Origin: Boesenbergia rotunda
Lineage: Eukaryota > Streptophyta > Magnoliopsida > Zingiberales > Zingiberaceae
DNA: 64,000 nt
NCBI GenBank assembly: GCA_024364735.1
Contig: JAGFNQ010000854.1
Span: 499,856 to 563,855 of the forward strand
Direction: 5' to 3'
In this document: positions 1 to 10,098 of the stretch, in pieces
Layout: every line of letters starts with the position of its first letter
Position numbering within the stretch: the first letter of the stretch is position 1
Program-made: the position numbers and the translations under genes
Notes under the pieces: generated by a model
The model's database searches: none
What the model was told of the DNA's origin: nothing
Seen by the model: the letters and a program-made list of their open reading frames with translations, nothing else

Positions 1-1493
1 GATCTTTGTTGTTCTTCTTTTCATTTGCACAATTATCTTCCTCTATTGCGATTTCTGCTCTATTCTTTTCCTCTAAGTTGGTGAAGAACTTGATGAATTA
101 GTTGCTTGAGATGGACAAAATCTTAGGTGTGGGGGAAAGAAATTGACCTGGGATCCAACTCTAATTGATATGAAGATTGCGTAAGGTTCTCTTGGACTTG
201 ACTTGGACCTAGAATAAGGAATTTGAAGGCTTCAAGGCTAAAGGCAAGGTAGTCTCCAAGAACTATGCAGTGTCTTTATGTACATTCGAAAAAAAAGAAA
301 GAAAAAAAAAAGAAAAATATAGAAAAAAAAGCAGAACAAAGCAGAGAAAAAAAAAAGAGGAAAGAAAAAAAAAAGAGAAGATGAAATAAGATGGAATAAG
401 TGCAGTTCAAGTTCTTGGAGTCAATCTTGGAGTGAAACTAAAGTGCTGAAACTTGAAGTAAGGCCAAGTCTCCTGAATCTGACTATTACAGCGGTTGCAA
501 GCAAATTCCGAGCCAAGTCCATGCCAATTCAGAGAATTAGTCATCCGTCCTTTAGATCATCAATACCCCAACCTTCCTTGAGGCTATTGAATTAGTAATG
601 GATGAAGAAGTTGGAATTTGAGGCATTCAAAGTTGAGAAAGAGAGAAGGAGGAGATAGCAGAAAAAGAAAAAAAAAGAGACAGCAGAAGAAAAAAAAAGT
701 GGAAGTAAGTGCTGGATGATTCCTAGGTTTGAAGATGGAAACAAGTAGCTAGTTGGGTTGGAGATGTAGTTTTCGAGTGAAAAAGAAGCAAAACCAGAAG
801 ACTGTTTCAGAGTTCTGTAGTTTCGGCTACTGATCAGTCTCTGATCGGTCTCCAGACCGATCAGAGAAGTGCTAGATCAGTCCACTGACCGATTAGTATC
901 AGTCCAGAACGATCAGTATCACTCCAAACCGATCGACAGAGTGACGCAGAATAGTTTTCATCCACATCAGAGGCAATTGTTATAATAGGGATGATAAGAT
1001 GAGTTCACCTGCAAACTAACTGATTCATCGAGTTCTATCATCTAATGTTTCTTTTTGCTTTGCCCCACTAAATTCTTCACTTAATAGCAGAAATTTCCTT
1101 CTTGCTTATTTTCCCTACAATTTCGTCTTCTCTATTAATAAGTCCTATTCATTGTATGTGTCACATGCATTCTTTTGATGAAAATTAGGGGGTGAGCAAG
1201 CTTATGATAGTGAAGAAGCATAATGATTCTTGAGTGGAACTCCACTACTTATTGAGGTTTGAGAGTTAGGGATAGTCCTATGTGGGTTTCATGCTTGATC
1301 TATTATCTTGGATGAATTCACCACTACCAATTGGCTAGTGTGAGATTGGAATTGATGGGACTTGGTTCCAAAATACTTGATGATCTCGAATAATTACCAC
1401 TATGTGATTTCCTCTATGCTAGGTAAACTTGCTTGAGTCAATAAACTTGGTTATCTTTTTGCTTGAGACGTGCAAAGAATAGGTGTGAGGGAG
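1..1493 (+). mobile_element. Athila-like gypsy element, 3' internal non-coding region
   Basis: I see no credible gene here. The stretch has the build of the region just upstream of the 3' LTR in plant Athila-type elements. A 'cttgagatgg' plus GGTGTGGGGG signature occurs at 126-135, and the same kind of phrase ('cttgagacg' followed by GGTGTGAGGGAG at 1482-1493) recurs directly before the LTR start. Long purine tracts (about 290-375 and 655-700) lie between. GATCGGT/ACCGATC palindromes occur at about 836-930. The same organisation recurs at 7.5-10.1 kb in this window. The family assignment is by resemblance only. Confidence 0.55.
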
Positions 1494-2925
1494 TGATAAT
1501 TAGCAATTTGATGGATAAATTGTGTGCCATTAGTGAGGGAATTTAGGGCTCTGGGGTGTATTTGTCTATGAAATAATGCATAATTATTAATAGGATGCAT
1601 TTTCATTGGTTAATTAATTTTCCTGCATTTCGACACTCATATTTCATTCTATTTAATTTTTTTTACAGCTTGTGCATCATCGGATCAAAAGGGGCACATC
1701 CAGAGCTAAGATGGATCCATAAAGAATGACATCGGGCTCCAAATGCATTTTGTTGGTCCCCTGATCGGTCTCCAAACCGATCAGGGAAAGTCTGATCGGT
1801 CCCGTGACCGATCAGAAGAGGTTGGCACAGAAGAACTCCAGATTTCAGCTACTGATCAGATCCTGATCAGTCCTCAGACCGATCAGGGAGGTGCCTGATT
1901 GATCTCCTGACCGATCAGGGAGCACTCAGTCCGATCAGGGAGCTTCCAAACCGATTAGTAGTTGTCCAGATGCGATCGGATGCGCTTGTCATCACAACCC
2001 TCCACTTGGATCTAGCACTACAATTGATGGAGATTCCTTACCAGTGATCTGGACCACTCATCAAGGGAAATGAAGGGTGGAAAGGAGGGGTAGAAAAGGG
2101 AGCTAGGACAGCCAAATGAGGGGATCGGACACACACACGGAACGAAGGAGAAGGGAAGAAGCTTTTCGGTCAAGCAGCCATGGGAGAGGGGTTTCTTCTC
2201 TGATCGACAGCTAGGAGAGGCCTTCTTCTTCGACTCCACAGCCATTCCCTCTTCTACTTCGGCTGGGAAGCGATCGGCTTCATCGGAGCAGAGTTTCTTC
2301 CATCGGACAACCAATTTCAGCTTTCTTTTCATTGATTCTTCATGCTTACTTGCTGTAGAACAAGAATCTGCAATTCCCTTTCAATTGCTTTCGAATTTCT
2401 GTTATTTCCCAGCTTAGAACTGTAATTCCCAGCTTAGTCTCAAAGTTTCCAGCTTAGTTTCCTACTTCACAGCTTACCTTGGTAGGAATCTTTCTATGTT
2501 TTCAACCTTTAACTACTTGAATGCAAGATGCTTGTTGAATTGTTCAAATCACACATGTGTTTGAGGAGGAAATCGATTGCCTTCTAGTCAGGAGTTTTGG
2601 ATGAATCTATGCTGAATTTTCTTGTTTATGAGTGTTCTTTTGATGTCCTCTACATTTAATTAGCTTAGTACTTCAATTCCAAGTAGTTAGGGCTATTAGG
2701 TGGAGGTTGATAGCTAAGTTTCATTGTTTTGTTATCCTCAAACCCATGAAAACATGTTTGGTTTAGCTAGTTTTCATTGTTCTGCAGTTTACTGCTTTTT
2801 ATAGACCGAAGAAGTGCATGCATCATATTGAGTCCTTGAGAGACGATACGGTTCAACTATTACTACAAAAATTACTTGAAACGAGAAAATTAATTGAAAC
2901 TGTAACACGACTAAAACTGTTATCA
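1494..2925 (+). mobile_element. Athila-like LTR, 3' end truncated
   Basis: The LTR is taken to begin with TGATAAT directly after the polypurine tract GGTGTGAGGGAG (1482-1493). It carries GATCGGT/ACCGATC palindromes at about 1760-1970. A motif 'ccagcttag' is repeated several times at about 2405-2470. The sequence changes abruptly near 2925 into an 81-bp tandem array belonging to a different element, so no LTR end with CA plus a primer-binding site is present. The downstream boundary is therefore a breakpoint and is approximate. Short ORFs in this stretch look fortuitous. Confidence 0.5.
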
Positions 2926-3712
2926 ACGCGCCCGACCAAGTAACCAAAACCCTAATGCCCTGCGGTGCCACCTATACCAGGGTACTTAAGCTTGGTCTGG
3001 GACATACGCGCCCGACCAAGTAATCAAAACCCTAATGCCTTGCGGTGCCGCCTATGCCCGGGGTACTTAGGCTTGGTCTGGGACATACGCGTCTGACCAA
3101 GTAACCAAAACCCTAATGCCCCGCGGTGCAGTCTATGCCCGGGGCACTTAGGCTTGGTCTGGGACATACGCGTCCGGCTAAGTAACCAAAACCCTAATGC
3201 CCCGCGGTGCAGCCTATACCCGGGGTACTTAGGCTTGGTCTGGGATATACGCGCCCGACCAAGTAGCCAAAACTCTAATGCCCCGTGGTGCAGCCTATGC
3301 CCGGGGTACTTAGGCTTGATCTGGGACATACGCGCCCGGCCAAGTAACCAAAACCCCAATGCCCTGTGGTGCCACTTATGCTCGTGGTACTTAGGCTTAG
3401 TCTGGGACATACGCGCCTGACCAAGTAGTCAAAACCCTAATGCCCCGCGGTTCAACCTATGCTCGGGGTACTTAGGCTTGGTCTGGGACATACGCGCCCA
3501 ACCAGGTAACCAAAACCCTAATGCCCTGTGGTGTCACCTATGCCCGGGGTACTTAGACTTGGTCTGGGACATATGCGCCCGACCAAGTAACCAAAGCCCT
3601 AATGCCATGCGGAGCAGCCTATGCCCGGGGTACTTAGGCTTGGTCGAGGACATATGCGCTCGACCCAAGACTCTAATACTCCGCCGTGTAGCCGATACCC
3701 TTTCGAGCACAT
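2926..3712. repeat. 81-bp tandem array (about 9.5 units)
   Basis: The phrase cgcgcccgaccaag restarts near 2931, 3011, 3092, 3173, 3254, 3335, 3416, 3497, 3578 and 3659, a period of 80-81 bp. Each unit contains 'aaaccctaatgcc', 'gcggtgcagcctatgcc' and 'cttaggcttggtctggga'. Because 81 is a multiple of three, the array stays open over long stretches on both strands and yields repetitive 27-residue peptides. A diverged version of the same unit lies at 42.6 and 44.95 kb inside another Tat element, so the array is a component of this element family (between pol and the antisense gene) and not an independent satellite. Confidence 0.85.
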
Positions 3713-5156
3713 GGGAGACATAACTGATTCAGAAACATAGACAATATGACATACCCAACTATCGAAAAACCAGCAAAACAGCAAAATATCAACACCAGGT
3801 AGTTATACACACTTGAAAGATATTCGAAAAGAATTGTTTATTTCATTTGCTTGAAGAAATACAGGAGGATATACATTTGGGAAAGTCACTAACGCACGCA
3901 CCAAGTATCTAATAAAAGGAAGCACCCTTTTGTTCGGGTTTTCCCCGCGCCATTTCCACATTTTTTCGGGGCTCGAAGTCATCTTCTGGCAGCCGGCGAA
4001 GATGGGCACCTGAGGTAACACATGAGCGGCTCGACCCCATCCAATCACCCCCTCTCTTTTTCGTAAAGTTGGAGGTGGTATTGCATGCTAGAGGCAGAAA
4101 AAAGAGGAGGGGAAGAAGCTGTTGCAATTTCTCTCCGGAGCACGGAAGAACACAACTCCAGGTTGTAGCCATCGCGATTCTCCCCAGGTCGAGAAAAAAA
4201 TAAGGGAGAATTACCTTAACAAAGGAGGGGAACAACAGCCAAATGGAAATATTCTCAACGAAAAGAAAGTGGCTACAGCCCCTCCCTTCTGGGTGACAAG
4301 GTACTCCACAGACACCTTCCTCTGCCCGAAGCTTGGAGGAAACGAGCAGCCAATGGTGCATGGGGTACATCACCACAGGCCGACCAGGGGTTTGGTGATC
4401 AGCAGGAGGGATCATCTCCCCCATGCCCCTTGGCGGACCACATAAGGTCTTTTCTGAACTCCTCAGATAACTCAGGAATCTCACATCCCCGAGAATCTTC
4501 AGAGAGACCCCGGGCATCATCTCCACCATGCTCCCCGGCGATGGTCACAATACAGATACCTACACCTCTCAAGGGTCCCTCGGCCAGGAGCACTACGGTA
4601 TCTCCAGGGTTGGGCATTGTGGAGACCAACGAGGAGGAAAGAAGCAAACAAGCGGAAGGGATCGAGGAGGCGGTACACCCCTCTCCTCCTATTTATAATG
4701 ATGGCTGACTCTCCAGACAGTTAATGCAGGGAGGGGGCAATCACGCCACCAGGCGCCGAAGCGTCGTTTCGACTGGCGCACCCATGCTGCGCCTAGGAAC
4801 CCGCGACTCCTAAGGAGTCTAATCAATGAGAACACGAATAAGGCGGAGGCGACGATTCAAAAACCATCCTCGCATCCTACCAGGAAAAATCGACAAGGAC
4901 CCGTCACAGACATAAATATAGGGGTCGGAGATTTGACTTAAAGAATTATCAAACACCAGAATCAACCTCAAAGATAATTGACAGTTGGTTAGGTACGCAC
5001 GTAAAAGCAGAAGGTGCATCTCGCAAGAGCACACACATAAGGAACAGGAGAAATGATTACACTCAGTCAAAAGCAGTACAAGAGGACTTGTCTCTCGGGA
5101 AAAAATCGAGCCGCTCGGGGCCTCAGGAGAAGACCTTTACTTAGGTCAGAAGGCAT
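3713..5156 (-). other. Tat element 3' region with possible antisense transcription unit
   Basis: This segment lies between the 81-bp array and the end of the antisense gene, in the same order as 45.1-47.1 kb of the second Tat element. The minus strand has a TATA-like box (TATAAATA, 4690-4697) followed by ATG at 4647 and a long but undistinguished frame (3909-4529, 206 codons). I recognise no domain in it. It may be a second antisense unit or only untranslated DNA; the sequence does not decide. Confidence 0.3.
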
Positions 5157-5565
5157 CTACAATCTCGGGTCGGCATCGAGAGGCAGAAGCTGCTCCTTCT
5201 TCAGCTTATCGATGGCCCCATGGAAGCCTTGTTGCAAGCGGTCCATCACCTAGCCGGCTACAATAGCGCGGAACTCCTCCGACTCCATGAACCTTGCTTT
5301 GAAGCCCAGCTCGACCCCCTTAAGGTCAGAAGCTTTGGCTGCCCGAAGGGTCAGGAGCTCGGCCTCGGTAGCTTCGTAAGAACGCCTCAGCCATGTCAAC
5401 TTAGCAGCCATCTCTGATTGCTCAGACAGAGCCTCCCTGAGCCTCTCTGAGGTGGCTCGCTCGTCCGACCGAGCCTGAATTAGGTCATCCTCTAGGATAG
5501 AGGCGCGGTCAGTGGTCATTAGGAGACCAGACTCCATTTGGGCCGATAACTGTTTCTCTCCACTG
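5157..5565 (-). pseudogene. Tat antisense gene, C-terminal coiled-coil fragment
   Basis: Minus-strand coding sequence for a heptad-rich, charged segment (Arg/Glu/Leu/Ala-rich, residues such as ERLREALSEQSEMAAK) followed by a tail with FHGAID and DAD. The same tail closes the homologous gene at 47.1 kb (FHGAIDQLRK, DADLSF), which fixes the natural end at 5157. A premature TAG at 5250-5252 replaces the glutamine seen in the other copy (AGQVMK). The fragment is cut at about 5565 by the Athila-like segment; its N-terminal part continues at 12.38-13.92 kb in the same orientation. Protein function is unknown. Confidence 0.65.
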
Positions 5566-6738
5566 ATTCTAGGCAGACCGTTTCTGAAGACGGCCAGAAC
5601 AAAGATTGATGTATATGCCGGTACACTTTCCATGGAGATTGGAGATACGGTTATTCAGTTTAGCCTTTTCGATGCTATGAAGCATCCGAGAGAGGATCAC
5701 TCCATCAGGAGCATGGATATTATTGAGAAGCTGGAGCAGACAGAGTTAGAGGCTGAGGGATTTCTAGAGGATTTTTCTGGAGAAGTTATTCATTCAGAGG
5801 AGGCTGAGAGAGTACTTACTGCTGAGACTGAGGAATTTTCAGAAGACATTTCAGATGTTTTTACAGCTGGAGAGATTATTCTAGGTGTAGGGGATTGCAC
5901 AGAGCCCCAAGGATCACCTATTTCTGTTGAGATTGAAAGTGTAGGGGATTGCACTAAGCCCCAAGAATCACACATTCCTACCTCACAGGACCATTCTCAT
6001 CTTTTATTTTGTGATTATAGTATTATTGAAGGTCATGATTTTTCTAATTTGGTTGTTGCAGGAATAATGGAGGACACATGTATTGAAGAAAGTGTAGAGG
6101 ATTGCACTAAGCCCCAGGGACCACCACAAGATTCAGAGTATGAACCAGAAAGTGTAGGGACTTGCCTGGTGGAAGCAAGAACCCAAGGATCACTTGTACC
6201 AGTAGAGTGCTTGCTAGAACTTGAACCTGATATGGACCCGATACTGGACCAGGAGGAAGCTATGGACACATCTATCATTGTGGAACCTCCAGGTATTTTT
6301 CAGCGCGATCAGGTAAGTATTTCTTTTATTTTTTTAGATACATCAAGAGGGGCACCAAAAGTTGATTTTATTGGCTGCGATACATTTCTTGATTTGTCAA
6401 GTGTGGGGAATAATTGGGGAAATTTCATTGGAACATCCAAAATAGATTTCATTGATTATGATAGGTGTCTTGATGCATCTTGGGTAGATATTCATTGTAA
6501 AAAATTCTTTGAGATGCCTAAACTTGATTTTATTGGATGTGATTCATTTTTGGATAAATTGTATGCAAAGACTGATATTATTTTATTTCCTTCGTACCCT
6601 GCACGCTCTAGAGGGGTAGTACATTGTTTTGCAGGGTCCAGAAGACTGTTGGAGTGGGAGCTTCATTTGAACAGACTGAAACCTCCTGAAATGAGTCCCA
6701 CAAAGAATAAAGAGGGAGTAGATTTTACTTTAATTTAA
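5566..6738 (+). CDS. Athila-like retropepsin tail fused to repeat-rich acidic ORF
   Basis: The frame opens with the C-terminal part of a gypsy retropepsin (LILGRPFLKTARTKIDVYAG, then the usual GxxxxF-type strand and FDAMKHP), so the true start and the catalytic aspartate are missing upstream. In autonomous Athila elements reverse transcriptase follows. Here the frame instead runs on for about 350 residues of acidic sequence with no RT motif. It has two internal repeat series: four copies around VGDCTKPQ (codons near 5886, 5938, 6087, 6157) and three copies of KxDFIxxDxFLD (about 6358-6560). It ends with WELHLNRLKPPE and a TAA at 6736-6738. It is probably the product of a non-autonomous element. 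No known domain is recognised after the protease tail. Confidence 0.6.
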   Translation: MLGRPFLKTARTKIDVYAGTLSMEIGDTVIQFSLFDAMKHPREDHSIRSMDIIEKLEQTELEAEGFLEDFSGEVIHSEEAERVLTAETEEFSEDISDVFTAGEIILGVGDCTEPQGSPISVEIESVGDCTKPQESHIPTSQDHSHLLFCDYSIIEGHDFSNLVVAGIMEDTCIEESVEDCTKPQGPPQDSEYEPESVGTCLVEARTQGSLVPVECLLELEPDMDPILDQEEAMDTSIIVEPPGIFQRDQVSISFIFLDTSRGAPKVDFIGCDTFLDLSSVGNNWGNFIGTSKIDFIDYDRCLDASWVDIHCKKFFEMPKLDFIGCDSFLDKLYAKTDIILFPSYPARSRGVVHCFAGSRRLLEWELHLNRLKPPEMSPTKNKEGVDFTLI

Positions 6739-9700
6739 AACACTCTACCTCTTAAATGGGTCTTGTATTTAAATAATCTTCGTCCACCTGAACAGGTTGT
6801 TGTTAAGTCCAAGTGTGGGGGAGCGATGCACAGTGAAGTGGAACAAATGGAAGAAGCTCTTTCGCACACCCTGACTCCTCCACTACCACGGTGGAGGCTT
6901 TTTCTTGACAGACTCCGACCGCCAGAAATAAAAGGGAGTTTGATCTTTATTGCCTTTTCCTTTATTGCATGTTTTCACTCTTAAAATGAGTTCTTGTTAA
7001 TAAATAAGTGAGAAGAGTAACATGAATAAAAATCATTGTAAATACCATGTCTTGTGTTTTAGCACTTTTTCTTGCATGATTAGGAATAAATGTATCCCTC
7101 TAGGTTATCTTCATGTCATTTTAGAGTCTTTTGAAAATAAATTAAATTTAGTTGTCAAAACTTAGGATTTGAGTTCATGGATGAAATCTTGGATGCTTGA
7201 GTACGATTTTGCTTTAGATTCTTAATTGAGAATTTGAGATGGATTATTTTTACCTAGTGAGATTAGCCTTATTTTGTGATACACATATGTTATTGTATTC
7301 TAGAACTTGCTTAGATTCTTTCAAAATCATATTTCAATGGTTGGATCACATCTATAGGGACTAATCATTTTATTCACCTTTCCACATCTATTTGTCTATT
7401 CTATTCTAGTTGTCTTTCCTTATTGCTAATCTTAACCCTCATTTTTCTATGGATTTGTTTTGCTTGGGATGTTTTTCTTGATGCTATTTTGCCCGAGACG
7501 GACAAAGAATTAAGTGTGGGGGAGTGATTGGTGATTTGGAAGCAATTTTCATCAATGATGCAGTTCAACTCGGAAAAAAAAAAATTTGTGCCAAAGATGA
7601 GTTTGAGTGATGTTTGGTGTCAAAAATGAGCAAAAGGATGGAAGCAAATGGAGGGCATCTAGATTCTTGATTACAATTTGGAGATCCAAGAAATGTTTGT
7701 GCCAAGGATTTGGCTGAAGCATTGCAAGAAGAAAAAAAAATCAGAGAAAAGAATTTGTGTGCCAAGGTCTAAGTGGCATGCAACCATTAAATTGAAGCCA
7801 AATCCTATGCCAAGGTTTTAAAATGGAATGGAATACCACTCGATACCTTCTAGATGCAAACTGATCTGAATGAATTATAAAGTTGAAGAATCTGGTATGT
7901 TTTAGCTAAGAACAAATGCAGAAATCAGCAAGATCTGGTATGCAAGGCTGAACACAAGCTGAGAGCAAACAAAAGTTACAAACTGTTTTGCATCCGAAAT
8001 TAACATGACCTTTTTGGGCAGTTTGTATCAAGATGAGCTGGATTTAATTTTCAAGACTGTAAACTCTAAATGAAGGCTGAATTGAAGACTGAACAAAGCT
8101 AAAAAGAAGCTGAAAAAGATGATCCATTTGATGCTACTGCTGTAAAGAAATCAGATAATTGAAAGGTTGAGCACAAACTGAGAGCAAGAAAAAGAGGAAG
8201 AACAGCAATTGTTGCTGCCGAGTGCTCCATCTGGGAGTTACTGAGTGATACAAGCAAAGTGTGAATGAAAACTGAGCTGATTGAAGGCTGATAAAAAGCT
8301 GCTGAATTCCGGAACTACCCAAAAATCTGGCTGCATTCCATTTATGGCTGCCGAGTACTATACCTGGAAAATCAAGAATTTAAGTGTACATTGTATCTGA
8401 AGTTGAAGGTGCACATTCAACTTTGGATATAAGAAGAACCCATGGATTTTAGAAGCTGAGAAAATCAGTGAAGGAAAAGGGCTGAAATGTGATGTGCTGA
8501 TTTGAATTTTGAGTGGAACTCTTGAGTTTTCTACTATCATTTGAAGCAAATACTACTTGATGCTAAGTGCTTGAAGGAATCAGAGAATAGAAATGGATGC
8601 CATGGAGCTGAAACTCGAAACAAACAGTGAGAAACTGATGTAATTCAGAAATGTTTTCAAGACAAGTTTCAGCTCACAAGTTTAGTTATCAAGGTAGTTT
8701 TGTGCCAACTTGCAAATTGCTGATAAATTGATGGAGACCAGGAAGTTAGTCAGCCTGATGACAGAGAAAAAAATCCGTAGCAAGCAAGTAGAAAACTGGT
8801 GTAGGAGGTTTGGAAGTCAATCAAAAGTAGAAAATTTCATGCAAGCAGTTTTACAAAAGTGTGGTATCAACTTGAGACCGAAATTGGCTTGGCTCAAAAG
8901 TTGGGAAGGCAAAAATCTGAACACACTGCTGTTAAGTTTGAATTGAAGCTGAGCCAAATCTGAGAAGCCAGAATCTAAAAAAAAAAAAGGAGAGAACAAA
9001 GGATGGAAGTGTGCCAACTAAAGAAGGGGATGTATCACAAAGGAATTGCAAGAGTTAGTAAAGGATATATGTGGACATCAAATTTTTTGTTCCTGATTGT
9101 TATTTGAAGTCTCAAGCTCTCTGATATAAATGCTGATCCAAATGAGCTCCATTAGAAGACTGGAGAGCAGAAAAAAAAAGAGTTTGAAAAAGAAAGAAAA
9201 CAAGGAAACATGGAAACAATGGGCATCCAATTTGAGTTTTTGGGCACTATAAATCATTGAAGTTTTCCCTCTGATTTAAGCCTTGCTCCATTACATTCTG
9301 AAGTTACTAGAGAGGAAGGAAAAGAAAAAAAAATATCAGAAAAGAGAAGAAGGAAAGAAGAGAGAAACGAAATGGCACACAAATTGGAAGTTTCGGTACC
9401 ATTGAATCAAGTGAAGCTTTTCTCATCTAAATTGAAGAATTCTTCTACCATCATCCTGATTTCATTAGAGAAGGAGAAAGAAAAGAAACCAAATTCAGAA
9501 AAGAGAAGGAAGAATTGGCACGTAAATGGAAATTGGCATAAAGGGACTAGTAAGGAATTTTTGAAGTGCAAGGCAAGAGTTTACCCCATGACACCTTTGA
9601 ATTCATTAGAGGACTCTAAAGAGAAGCAAAGAGCATCAAAAATATCCTCAAGCACTCAAGTCTTCCACTTTACTAATTTTTTCATTTCCTTAGCTTTTAA

Positions 9701-10098
9701 TTCACTCCTTACCATTTTCTATGTCTTTCTTTGTTTTTATAGATGTTGATCCTATCATGATAAATGGTAGAGAGTAGATAATAAGCAAACCTATGGTAGT
9801 GCATGAAGCATGTGTGTTTGAGTAAGCTCCACTTCCATCATCAACTTAGAACTTAGGAGAGAGCCATCAACATTTTCTTTGAAAGGCTAGTGATTTAGAT
9901 TCATCTCAATGACTCATGATGGATGAAAAGGCTAAGTTGTTGATTTAAGGACAAGATAGTAATCCATAGAGCTTAGATTTATGAGAATTGGCAACCCTAG
10001 GTAATTTCTTTTCAATTGATTCTAATTATGCTTAAGTAAATCTAGGGGATACATATTTACTGTTTTCGCGAGACGCTCAAGGTTAAGTGTGGGGGAGT
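6739..10098 (+). mobile_element. Athila-like element, 3' non-coding region and polypurine tracts
   Basis: No intact gene is visible. Two further degenerate copies of a WxLxLxxLRPPE motif (about 6755-6793 and 6888-6930) follow the ORF. The stretch then becomes AT- and purine-rich, with many 'gtgccaag' phrases between 7.55 and 9.1 kb and a partial duplication of a purine-rich block (about 9307-9400 against 9467-9530). GTGTGGGGGAG occurs three times (6813-6823, 7514-7524, 10087-10097), the last one immediately before the LTR. This arrangement matches 1-1493, supporting a related element in the same orientation. Confidence 0.55.

Noticed and set aside
2018..2332. 104-codon minus-strand ORF
   Set aside because: Lies within an LTR, has no domain and no homologue in the other LTR copies.
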